Part shown: positions 1 through 4,473 of the stretch, one piece after another | Position numbering within the stretch: the first letter of the stretch is position 1 | Layout of the letters: every line of letters starts with the position of its first letter | Assembly: GCA_902766855.1 (NCBI GenBank) | Contig: CACXFE010000152.1 | Coordinates: 1 to 6,201, forward strand | DNA: 6,201 bases | DNA from: Oscillospiraceae bacterium | GTDB taxonomy: Bacteria; Bacillota; Clostridia; Oscillospirales; Acutalibacteraceae | Direction: 5' to 3' | Made by a program: the position numbers and the translations under genes | The notes under the pieces: model-generated | What the model was told of the DNA's origin: nothing | The model's input: only the letters and a program-made list of their open reading frames with translations | Database searches by the model: none

Positions 1-51
1 CTAAAAGGAATGAGCCCAGTACAATACCGAACTCATTCACAAACAATTTAA
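1..51 (+). CDS. IS3-family transposase OrfB, C-terminal end (partial)
   Basis: Frame 1 reads LKGMSPVQYRTHSQTI and then TAA. The K-G-M-S-P-V-Q-Y-R motif is the hallmark C-terminus of IS3/IS150-type transposases, which have an rve (DDE) integrase core and cut and join the element ends through a circular intermediate. Only 16 residues are in the window, so the DDE catalytic residues cannot be checked. The stop lies 10 bases before the terminal inverted repeat, the normal arrangement in this family, which supports the call despite the short length. Confidence 0.85.
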   Translation, partial: LKGMSPVQYRTHSQTI

Positions 52-86
52 TATTTAATTTTGTCTAAACTTTGGGGTTCACTTCA
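1..86 (+). mobile_element. Right end of an IS3-family insertion sequence (partial)
   Basis: The window opens inside an insertion sequence. The last 16 codons of an OrfB-type transposase are followed 10 bases later by a 25-base terminal sequence (62-86) that starts TGTCTAAAC, has a GGGG core and ends CTTCA. This matches the usual right inverted repeat of IS3-family elements (TGTCC...GGGG...TTCA, recalled rather than searched) at roughly three quarters of positions. The left end, orfA and most of orfB lie outside the window, so neither intactness nor the target-site duplication can be judged. Flanking DNA starts at 87. Confidence 0.82.
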
Positions 87-111
87 CAAGGATGGATCGT
101 CTCTGTATAAT
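83..111 (+). promoter_or_regulatory. Hybrid promoter at the IS boundary
   Basis: The -35 box is TTCACA (83-88) and the -10 box is TATAAT (106-111), with a 17-base spacer. The first four bases of the -35 box are the last four of the IS terminus and the last two are flanking DNA. The IS insertion has therefore completed an outward promoter. Expected start is near 118. Box quality is good; activity is inferred. Confidence 0.6.
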
Positions 112-157
112 GAAATTGTTAAAAGGTTGGAGATAGTGCTCCATTGAGAGGATTGGT

Positions 158-304
158 TTGAAGAAACAGGTCGGACAAATTCACACAAGGGATTTGTCTG
201 CCTTTTTGTTTGATAATGAGAAAATCCAAACGATGAATGCACCGGAAAATGATCAAAAGACGACAGAAAGCAAACGCTCTCATTTGAGTGTTCAATTTTT
301 CTAA
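158..304 (+). CDS. Hypothetical 48-residue protein (doubtful)
   Basis: A TTG-start ORF preceded by GAGAGG (146-151) at 6-base spacing encodes a hydrophilic peptide beginning MKKQVGQIHTRDLSAFLF and ending SHLSVQFF. No family is recognised and there is no signal peptide or membrane segment. In favour: a promoter lies upstream (83-111), there is a plausible ribosome binding site, and a terminator follows 30 bases after the stop (334-373). Against: the first 15 codons overlap a terminator-like hairpin (168-207), the start codon is weak and the length is within chance. It could equally be the non-coding tail of a small RNA, or the remnant of a gene disrupted by the IS. Confidence 0.3.
   Translation: MKKQVGQIHTRDLSAFLFDNEKIQTMNAPENDQKTTESKRSHLSVQFF
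168..207 (+). terminator. Intrinsic terminator-like hairpin
   Basis: AGG-t-CGGACAAAT (168-180, one bulged T at 171) pairs with ATTTGTCTGCCT (192-203) around an 11-base loop. The run of T at 203-207 follows directly. There is one G-U pair and otherwise Watson-Crick pairing. Together with the promoter at 83-111 it would give a ~90-nt transcript. It lies inside the 158-304 ORF, so it may act as an attenuator or argue that the ORF is not real. Confidence 0.6.
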
Positions 305-333
305 ATCAAAACGGAATCATCGCTTTTAAAGAA

Positions 334-373
334 GCCGTAAAACAGTTGAAAAGAATTGTTTTACGGCTTTTTT
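334..373 (+). terminator. Rho-independent terminator
   Basis: A perfect 10-bp stem, GCCGTAAAAC (334-343) with GTTTTACGGC (358-367), encloses a 14-base loop and is followed by six T (368-373). The stem is extended by A-T pairs at its base. It closes whatever is transcribed from the left on the plus strand. Confidence 0.85.
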
Positions 374-440
374 GCGTCTTTCAGCCAGGATGAACGATTA
401 AGTGAGTGAAGACAAAATAATGAAAAGGAACAAAATGAAA

Positions 441-641
441 CCTCCCGATTGGCAAAGAGTCGGGAAGTTGACAGGCTGACGGGTGCCGGAGGGAAAACCC
501 GGATCTTTGCGGTTGGCAGGACAGTGCCGATCATCTGAATTATATATATCGGATTCCTCTGTCCGGGAATCACCGCACCTGCCGCGGGCAACCCGATTGA
601 TCGGGGGATAGGTGCTATACCGGTCGAACACCATTTGTTCG
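441..641. other. Hairpin-dense non-coding interval
   Basis: The gap 374-832 has no convincing gene. Within it, 441-641 is richer in G+C than its surroundings and packed with complementary arms: TCCCGA 443-448/460-465; CGGG 480-483 with CCCG 498-501; GGTTGGCA 511-518 with TGCCGATC 525-532 (two G-U pairs); GATTCC 552-557/566-571; GCACCT 575-580 with AGGTGC 610-615, enclosing CCCGA 592-596/601-605; and CGAACA 625-630/636-641. Such consecutive and nested helices suggest a structured RNA or a protein-binding recombination region. It does not match riboswitch or T-box consensus motifs I know, and the coding strand, if any, is unknown. Open frames across it on both strands look like artefacts of the composition. 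Confidence 0.4.
505..524. other. Candidate left attachment site (near-copy of the tRNA-Trp 3' end)
   Basis: CTTTGC followed directly by GGTTGGCAGG (505-520) repeats the sequence at the tRNA-Trp 3' end (3199-3216), where the same two blocks are separated by an extra GT. A further CAG also matches after a one-base shift. The two sites bracket both integrases. The match was found by looking for copies of the tRNA end, and it does not extend into the tRNA body. It is therefore a candidate only, possibly a degenerate or secondary site. Confidence 0.3.
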
Positions 642-647
642 GAACTT

Positions 648-675
648 TTGAAAGTTTAACCCGGTTTCTTACTAA
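648..675 (+). promoter_or_regulatory. Possible weak promoter for the first recombinase
   Basis: TTGAAA (648-653), a 16-base spacer, then TACTAA (670-675). It lies about 155 bases upstream of the recombinase start, so it implies a long leader. Nothing better is visible between 640 and 832. Both boxes deviate from consensus, so the call is tentative. Confidence 0.28.
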
Positions 676-805
676 ACACATCTCGACAATTTCATAACAG
701 AGACAGAAGCATAAAAAATAAGCAAAACTCTCGATTGATCGCATCAAAAAGAATTCATGCTTCGGAAAAGGAACGGAAACAGAGAAATGTGTTGGGAGAA
801 GTGCG

Positions 806-817
806 CCTACCGGTAGG
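806..817. repeat. 12-bp perfect palindrome upstream of the first recombinase
   Basis: CCTACCGGTAGG is a perfect inverted repeat. It ends 3 bases before the AAAGGAG ribosome binding site (821-827) of the recombinase at 833. It could be a dimeric repressor site or a small hairpin limiting translation. No second copy was noticed in the window. Confidence 0.4.
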
Positions 818-832
818 AAGAAAGGAGTTTTT

Positions 833-1726
833 ATGTCAAAGTATTATTTTAATTTATTATCCCAAGCAGAAAAAGTATATCGCCATAACCGGCAAGGCAG
901 TTATCGCACCAAGATACGGTATTTTGAAGCGTATAAACGATTCCTTCGTTTTGTAGGGGAAGAATACCATTTGCAAAAAATATCGAATATTTCAGGGAAG
1001 CATTTGGCGGCGTATGTTGACTACATGAAAGAAAAGAACCATGCCGCCTCCACCATCAAGACCGACCTTGCCGCTATCCGTTTTTGGCAGGATCAGGTGC
1101 CGGGAAGCAAATATCGGTTGCCGCAAAATGGAGAGTTTGAACTGAAACGGCGCAAATTCGGCGGAGTAGACCGCACATGGAGTGTGGGAGAACTGAACCG
1201 CATGATCACGGAATGTTGGGAGGCCCGTCACGACGAGTACGCCGCTTGTTTGGTACTTGCACGGTTTGCAGGGCTTCGGCTGCATGAGGTGTTGCGCATT
1301 GATACCGCCATTGCAAGAGCCGCGCTCAAAAACGGCATAATTCGTATCAAAGGGAAGGGCGGTAAGATCAGGGAAGTACCAATCAATGAAAATGTACGGA
1401 CCACATTAGAAAAATATCTAAAACAGACACTCCCTGGTGAAAAGTTATTTGTTCCGCACGGGAAACCGACGCATCTTGTAAAAACTGAAATTCAGCAATT
1501 CATTGCCAAACACCGTGATCAAGTGAAGGATGAAGATTCAACCAAACCTATGACTTTCCACGGGCTTCGCCACACCTGTGCGGCGGAGTGGTACAAGCAA
1601 TTCCGTGCGAATGGTATGACCGACCGTGAAGCCAAACGACGGGTTTCCAAGTTGCTCGGTCATGAGCGGGAGGATGTAACACGGATTTATTTGGCGGGAG
1701 TAAAAGAAGGTGAAAAAAATGTTTGA
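833..1726 (+). CDS. Tyrosine recombinase / site-specific integrase (297 aa)
   Basis: This protein cuts and rejoins DNA through a 3'-phosphotyrosine intermediate. An N-terminal SAM-like core-binding domain (about 5-95) includes the helix TIKTDLAAIRFW. The catalytic domain (about 115-290) holds the full active site: Arg149 in FAGLRLHE, Lys175 in KGKGGK, His243 and Arg246 in FHGLRHT, His277 in LGHE, and Tyr286 in TRIYL. It should therefore be active. The ATG is preceded by AAAGGAG at 5-base spacing. It lacks the AP2-like arm-binding domain of its neighbour at 1970, so it is not a duplicate of that gene. It resembles the small phage-integrase-like proteins with an extended stretch between the HxxR box and the last His (QFRANGMTDREAKRR), a feature I associate with the Integrase_1-type family; this needs a profile search. 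Its stop overlaps the next gene by 8 bases, implying co-translation. Its DNA target is unknown. Confidence 0.92.
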   Translation: MSKYYFNLLSQAEKVYRHNRQGSYRTKIRYFEAYKRFLRFVGEEYHLQKISNISGKHLAAYVDYMKEKNHAASTIKTDLAAIRFWQDQVPGSKYRLPQNGEFELKRRKFGGVDRTWSVGELNRMITECWEARHDEYAACLVLARFAGLRLHEVLRIDTAIARAALKNGIIRIKGKGGKIREVPINENVRTTLEKYLKQTLPGEKLFVPHGKPTHLVKTEIQQFIAKHRDQVKDEDSTKPMTFHGLRHTCAAEWYKQFRANGMTDREAKRRVSKLLGHEREDVTRIYLAGVKEGEKNV

Positions 1727-1895
1727 AAACTATTCGGATGTTGTAACAATAAAAGAATTATGTGAGATGCTGAAAATCGGAAAGAATACCGCATACGATT
1801 TGATTCATAGCCATCAAATTGAAAGCATTTATGTTAAAAAACAGATTCGAATTATAAAATCAAGCATAATCATTTTTTTGCAAAACAAAAATTGA
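1719..1895 (+). CDS. Excisionase-like winged-HTH DNA-binding protein (58 aa)
   Basis: A small basic protein of the excisionase / helix-turn-helix 17 (MerR-like winged helix) type. The segment VVTIKELCEMLKIGKNTAYDLI (about 8-29) is the helix-turn-helix and IYVKKQIRIIKSSIIIFL (about 37-54) is the wing and last helix, matching the usual pattern of an HTH, a basic wing and a final hydrophobic helix. Such proteins bend DNA at attachment sites to steer an integrase towards excision. The chosen ATG overlaps the preceding recombinase's TGA by 8 bases and has AGAAGG (1705-1710) at 8-base spacing. An in-frame GTG at 1710 would add three residues but would overlap that ribosome binding site. The C-terminus has lost the arginines often seen in the wing and is rich in Ile. 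Its stop codon is embedded in the promoter of the next gene. The partner could be either integrase; gene order favours the downstream one. Confidence 0.82.
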   Translation: MFENYSDVVTIKELCEMLKIGKNTAYDLIHSHQIESIYVKKQIRIIKSSIIIFLQNKN

Positions 1896-1919
1896 CAATT
1901 TCATGCAACGTGCTATAAT
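1892..1919 (+). promoter_or_regulatory. Strong extended -10 promoter for the second integrase
   Basis: Consensus TTGACA (1892-1897), a 16-base spacer, then TGC plus TATAAT (1914-1919), giving an extended -10. The -35 box contains the stop codon of the excisionase-like gene. The expected start near 1926 leaves a leader of about 44 bases before the ATG at 1970. The octamer GACAATTT occurs at 1894-1901 and again at 1937-1944, flanking the -10, and could be a regulator site. Confidence 0.8.
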
Positions 1920-1969
1920 AAATCTGTATAGCAGCGGACAATTTGTGTCATGGCGGAAAGGAGTATTTC

Positions 1970-3112
1970 ATGACAGGCAGTCTGCAAATTAAAAATAATA
2001 AATATTATGCGGTATTGAATACAATTGGAAGCAACGGCAAGAGGAAGCAAAAATGGATCGCTACGGATTTGTCCGCAAGAGGAAATAAAAAGAAAGCAAA
2101 TGAAATTTTGCAGAACTTGTTGGATGAGTATGAAAAACGCAATATTCAATTTGATCGGCTGTTGTTTGTTGATTACCTTTACCAATGGTTGGAACGCGCG
2201 AAAAACAATTTGGAACTTTCGACTTATACGGGATATGCAGGAAACATTCAAAATCATATTGCCCCGTATTTCCAAAAAAGAAAGATACGGCTTGTAGAAT
2301 TAAAGCCATATCTTTTAGAAGATTTCTATGCGCATCTAATGTCAGAAAAAGGGTTGTCGGCTCAAACCGTCCGGCATAATCACAGGGTGATTTCCAAAGC
2401 ACTGAACGATGCACTGCGACACGATATGATCCTGTCAAATCCCGCGCAAAAAGCCGAACTTCCCAAAATTAAAAAATATGTTGGCAGTTTTTTGAATCCG
2501 GAACAACTCAAAACCGTCTTTTTGATTTTTCAGGGTACCGCAATCCACGAAGTAATTGCTTTTATCGCAACATACGGCGTGCGCCGCAGCGAAGCATTGG
2601 GACTTTGTTGGGATAAAGTTGATTTTTTACATGATCAATTTACGGTGTCACGCGCCATGATCCAGAAAAAGCAAGGAACATTTTATTTAAAGGATTGTAC
2701 AAAAAACGAAAGCAGTTACCGCACCTTGCCGTTAACAAAGGATATGCGTTCCATGTTGCTGATGCTGAAAGGACGGCGGGAAGCGAACAAAGCAAAGTTC
2801 GGGAACAAATATGCGGATAACGATTTTGTGTTCACATGGGAAGACGGAAGCCCGATTACGCCGAATTACCTGACGCGCACTTTTCATCAAGGCATCATGA
2901 AAAGTGATTTGCCGGCTGTAAGGTTACATGATCTACGGCATAGCACGGCAAGTAATCTTTTGGCGAACGGTTTTTCGGTTGTGGAGGTTCAGCATTGGCT
3001 GGGACATTCGCAGGCTTCAACCACTTTAAATTTTTATTCGCACATCGATTCTTCTTCGAAAAACAATATTAAAAATGCACTGGAAAATTTGCTTCCGTTA
3101 GAAAAGTGTTAG
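1970..3112 (+). CDS. int: Tn916/ICEBs1-type tyrosine integrase (380 aa)
   Basis: An element integrase of the usual 370-400 aa length with three domains. The first is an N-terminal AP2-like arm-binding domain (about 3-55, IKNNKYYAVLNTIG then GKRKQKWIATDL). The second is a SAM-like core-binding domain (about 62-160, including LSTYTGYAGNIQNHIAPYF). The third is the catalytic domain (about 175-365) with Arg205 in YGVRRSE, Lys245 in CTKNESSYRT, His320 and Arg323 in LHDLRHS, His346 in LGHS and the nucleophile Tyr356 in NFYSH. All catalytic residues are present. The ATG is chosen because AAAGGAG (1957-1963) lies 6 bases upstream; a TTG at 1943 in frame would place that site inside the gene. The gene has its own strong promoter and ends inside an 11-bp tandem repeat, pointing at the 3' end of tRNA-Trp. 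By analogy with this family it would use that tRNA end as attB. It shares little with the recombinase at 833 beyond the catalytic motifs. Confidence 0.93.
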   Translation: MTGSLQIKNNKYYAVLNTIGSNGKRKQKWIATDLSARGNKKKANEILQNLLDEYEKRNIQFDRLLFVDYLYQWLERAKNNLELSTYTGYAGNIQNHIAPYFQKRKIRLVELKPYLLEDFYAHLMSEKGLSAQTVRHNHRVISKALNDALRHDMILSNPAQKAELPKIKKYVGSFLNPEQLKTVFLIFQGTAIHEVIAFIATYGVRRSEALGLCWDKVDFLHDQFTVSRAMIQKKQGTFYLKDCTKNESSYRTLPLTKDMRSMLLMLKGRREANKAKFGNKYADNDFVFTWEDGSPITPNYLTRTFHQGIMKSDLPAVRLHDLRHSTASNLLANGFSVVEVQHWLGHSQASTTLNFYSHIDSSSKNNIKNALENLLPLEKC

Positions 3113-3127
3113 AAAAGTGTTAGAAAA
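3097..3127 (+). repeat. 11-bp tandem repeat spanning the integrase stop codon
   Basis: GTTAGAAAAGT at 3097-3107 and 3108-3118 is followed by GTTAGAAAA (3119-3127), giving 2.8 copies. The first copy encodes the last residues (LEK) and the second supplies the TAG stop. Gain or loss of one unit would leave the C-terminus unchanged. Its place between int and the tRNA suggests arm-type binding sites for the N-terminal domain of the integrase, which is inference from related elements. Confidence 0.75.
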
Positions 3128-3162
3128 AGCACATTTGTGGCTCTGAAACCGTTGGCTTTTTT
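3124..3162 (+). terminator. Weak terminator-like hairpin after the integrase
   Basis: AAAAAGC (3124-3130) pairs with GCTTTTT (3155-3161), followed by one more T. The 24-base interior contains a small CACA/TGTG stem. The stem is A-T rich and the T-run is part of it, so this is only a possible terminator for the plus-strand integrase transcript. Confidence 0.3.
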
Positions 3163-3168
3163 GGACAT

Positions 3169-3207
3169 AAAAAACACGCAAAACCGCATAAATAAAGGCT
3201 TTGCGTG
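3169..3207 (-). terminator. Rho-independent terminator of the tRNA operon
   Basis: On the minus strand an 11-bp stem, CACGCAAAGCC (3207-3197) with GGTTTTGCGTG (3185-3175) and one G-U pair, encloses an 11-base loop. It is followed by TTTTTT (3174-3169). It begins 3 bases after the encoded CCA of tRNA-Trp. Its intactness means that, if an element is integrated here, the terminator now serving the tRNAs was carried in by the element or lies outside the crossover. Confidence 0.88.
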
Positions 3208-3221
3208 GTTGGCAGGGGCAG
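3199..3221. other. Candidate right attachment site at the tRNA-Trp 3' end
   Basis: CTTTGC, GT, GGTTGGCAGG (3199-3216) runs from the terminator stem through the encoded CCA and discriminator into the first acceptor-stem bases of tRNA-Trp. It repeats at 505-520 without the GT. Tyrosine integrases next to a tRNA commonly use its 3' end as attB, which is why this spot was examined. The core length is short for a typical tRNA att site. Confidence 0.3.
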
Positions 3222-3285
3222 AAGGAATCGAACCCTCGGCACTCGGTTTTGGAGACCGATGCTCTACCTGCTGAGCTATACCCCT
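3210..3285 (-). tRNA. tRNA-Trp (anticodon CCA)
   Basis: The minus strand folds into a full cloverleaf. The 7-bp acceptor is AGGGGTA with TGCCCCT, the D arm is GCTC/GAGC, the anticodon stem is TCGGT/ACCGA with loop CTCCAAA (anticodon CCA at 3252-3250), and the T arm has TTCGATT. The discriminator is G and CCA is encoded (3212-3210). It decodes UGG. It is the distal gene of a two-tRNA operon, and its 3' end faces the integrase. Confidence 0.96.
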
Positions 3286-3301
3286 GAATCGTGCTGCTTA
3301 T

Positions 3302-3378
3302 TGGTGGACCATCACGGACTCGAACCGCGGACCGACCGGTTATGAGCCGGTTGCTCTAACCAACTGAGCTAATGGTCC
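3302..3378 (-). tRNA. tRNA-Ile2 (anticodon CAT, likely lysidine-modified)
   Basis: A complete 77-base cloverleaf with encoded CCA. The acceptor is GGACCAT/ATGGTCC and the anticodon loop is CTCATAA with CAT at 3344-3342. CAT tRNAs may be initiator Met, elongator Met or Ile2. The body here (TTAGCTCAGTTGGTTAGAGC and the GGCTCATAACC region) matches bacterial tRNA-Ile2 as I recall it from Bacillus. There the C34 is converted to lysidine by TilS to read AUA. An initiator is excluded because the first acceptor pair is G-C. Elongator Met remains the alternative. It lies 16 bases upstream of tRNA-Trp in the same transcript. Confidence 0.9.
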
Positions 3379-3393
3379 TAATAAGCAACAATT

Positions 3394-3421
3394 ATTATAA
3401 CATATTATCCCGATTTGTCAA
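3394..3421 (-). promoter_or_regulatory. Strong promoter of the tRNA-Ile/tRNA-Trp operon
   Basis: On the minus strand TTGACA (3421-3416), a 16-base spacer ending TGT, then TATAAT (3399-3394), giving an extended -10. The start is expected near 3387, about 10 bases before the mature tRNA-Ile 5' end. This near-consensus promoter is typical of stable RNA genes. Confidence 0.88.
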
Positions 3422-3453
3422 GGGGATTTTTTTCAAAAACAGCAATTTCCGCG

Positions 3454-4473
3454 TTACCTTTGCACTCTTCCCGAAGCATCGCCGCCGGCCAGTTTTTCCA
3501 CTTCTTTCACGGTCACGCGGTTCATGTCCCCTTCGATCGAATGCTTCAATGCCGACGCCGCCACGGCAAATTCGATCGCGTCCCGGCTGTTTTTGCCGGT
3601 CAGCAAGGAATAGATCAAACCTGCGCCGAAACTGTCGCCGCCGCCTACCCGGTCTACAATGTGCAGATGATAGGTTTTGGAGAAGAAATAGTCGTTTCCG
3701 TCATACAGCATGGCGGCCCAATCGTTATCGTTAGCGGAAATCGAAGTGCGCAGCGTGATGGCCACTTTTTCAAATCCGAATTGATCGGCCAGTTGCTTGG
3801 CAACGCTCCGATACCCTTCTTGATTGAGTTTTCCGCCCGTAATATCGGTATTTTCCGCCTCGATACCAAACACATCTTTGGCATCTTCCTCATTGGCGAT
3901 GCAAACATCCACAAAGCGGCAAAGTTCGCTCATTGCGGCGGAGGCTTCCGCCCTGGTCCATAATTTCCCACGGTAATTGAGGTCGCACGATATTTTTACA
4001 TTGTGTTTTTTCGCGGCGATGCAGGCTTCCCGGCAAATTTGCACCAGATTGGGGCCCAAAGCCGGCGTGATGCCGGTAAAGTGGAACCAATCCGCGCCTT
4101 CAAAGATTGCATCCCAATCAAAATCTTCCGGAACGGCTTGCTGAATGGCGGAATATTTCCGGTCATAAATACAGACGGAGCCGCGTTGTGAAGCGCCTTT
4201 TTCAAGATAATAAATCCCGACGCGTTCTCCGCCGCGGGTGATTTTGGAAGTGTCAACGCCGAAATACCGCAGAGCATTGACCGCCGCCTGCCCGATGGCG
4301 TGTTCCGGCAGTTTGGTTACATAAACGCTGTCCAGACCGAAATTGGCAAGGGACACGGCAACATTGGCTTCCCCGCCGCCGAAGGTGGCCTGCAACTGGT
4401 CATCCTGAAAAAAGCGATAGTAGCCGTTAGGCGCCAATCGCAGCATGATTTCTCCGAATGTTACAACTTTCAT
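3454..4473 (-). CDS. kdgK: 2-dehydro-3-deoxygluconokinase (KDG kinase)
   Basis: A cytoplasmic PfkB/ribokinase-fold sugar kinase that phosphorylates 2-keto-3-deoxygluconate with ATP to KDPG, the substrate of the aldolase encoded just upstream. The length (339 aa) is normal for the family. Visible motifs are the N-terminal GEIMLRL with the sugar-binding FGGGEANVAVSLA (31-43), CDLNYRGKLW (163-172) characteristic of KDG kinases, and the PfkB signature DRVGGGDSFGAGL (274-286) with catalytic Asp280 and the Gly-rich anion hole. The ATG start overlaps the kdgA stop as ATGA and has AAAGGAG (4488-4482) at 8-base spacing. A GTG three codons earlier overlaps that ribosome binding site and is less likely. 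It is translationally coupled to kdgA. Only 32 bases separate its stop from the tRNA promoter and no clear terminator lies between. A related hexose kinase is the alternative, but the aldolase neighbour fixes the assignment. Confidence 0.92.
   Translation of the reverse strand: MKVVTFGEIMLRLAPNGYYRFFQDDQLQATFGGGEANVAVSLANFGLDSVYVTKLPEHAIGQAAVNALRYFGVDTSKITRGGERVGIYYLEKGASQRGSVCIYDRKYSAIQQAVPEDFDWDAIFEGADWFHFTGITPALGPNLVQICREACIAAKKHNVKISCDLNYRGKLWTRAEASAAMSELCRFVDVCIANEEDAKDVFGIEAENTDITGGKLNQEGYRSVAKQLADQFGFEKVAITLRTSISANDNDWAAMLYDGNDYFFSKTYHLHIVDRVGGGDSFGAGLIYSLLTGKNSRDAIEFAVAASALKHSIEGDMNRVTVKEVEKLAGGDASGRVQR

Larger units (their letters stand above)
505..3216. mobile_element. Putative tRNA-Trp-associated integration module
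   Basis: An integrase, an excisionase-like protein and a second integrase are all transcribed towards the 3' end of tRNA-Trp. This is the classic position of the int end of an integrated element, a phage or an integrative conjugative element. The right limit is taken from the tRNA end and the left limit from its gapped near-copy at 505-520. If the left site is wrong, the module is one end of a longer element reaching left of the window, or the remnant of one. No conjugation, replication, capsid or cargo gene is present between the limits. Confidence 0.35.

Noticed and set aside
361..747. A 128-codon open frame on the minus strand (and a shorter overlapping one) in the gap left of the first recombinase
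   Set aside because: No recognisable family, no good ribosome binding site, and the frame runs through hairpin sequence and into the plus-strand terminator. The same register on the plus strand is nearly as open, so the openness reflects composition.
374..832. Riboswitch or T-box leader upstream of the recombinase
   Set aside because: No T-box sequence (such as GGGTGGNACCGCG) and none of the core motifs of the c-di-GMP, SAM, FMN, cobalamin or guanidine classes could be matched by eye.
735..956. A 73-codon plus-strand frame overlapping the start of the first recombinase
   Set aside because: It overlaps the well-supported recombinase start out of frame and has no homology or separate signals.
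3624..3660. GGGD instead of GAGD in the kdgK catalytic motif as an inactivating change
   Set aside because: DRVGGGDSF-type motifs are common in KDG kinases and the catalytic Asp is present.
3415..3963. Long plus-strand frame opposite kdgK
   Set aside because: It is antisense to a clearly coding kinase with intact motifs and looks like a shadow of codon bias.
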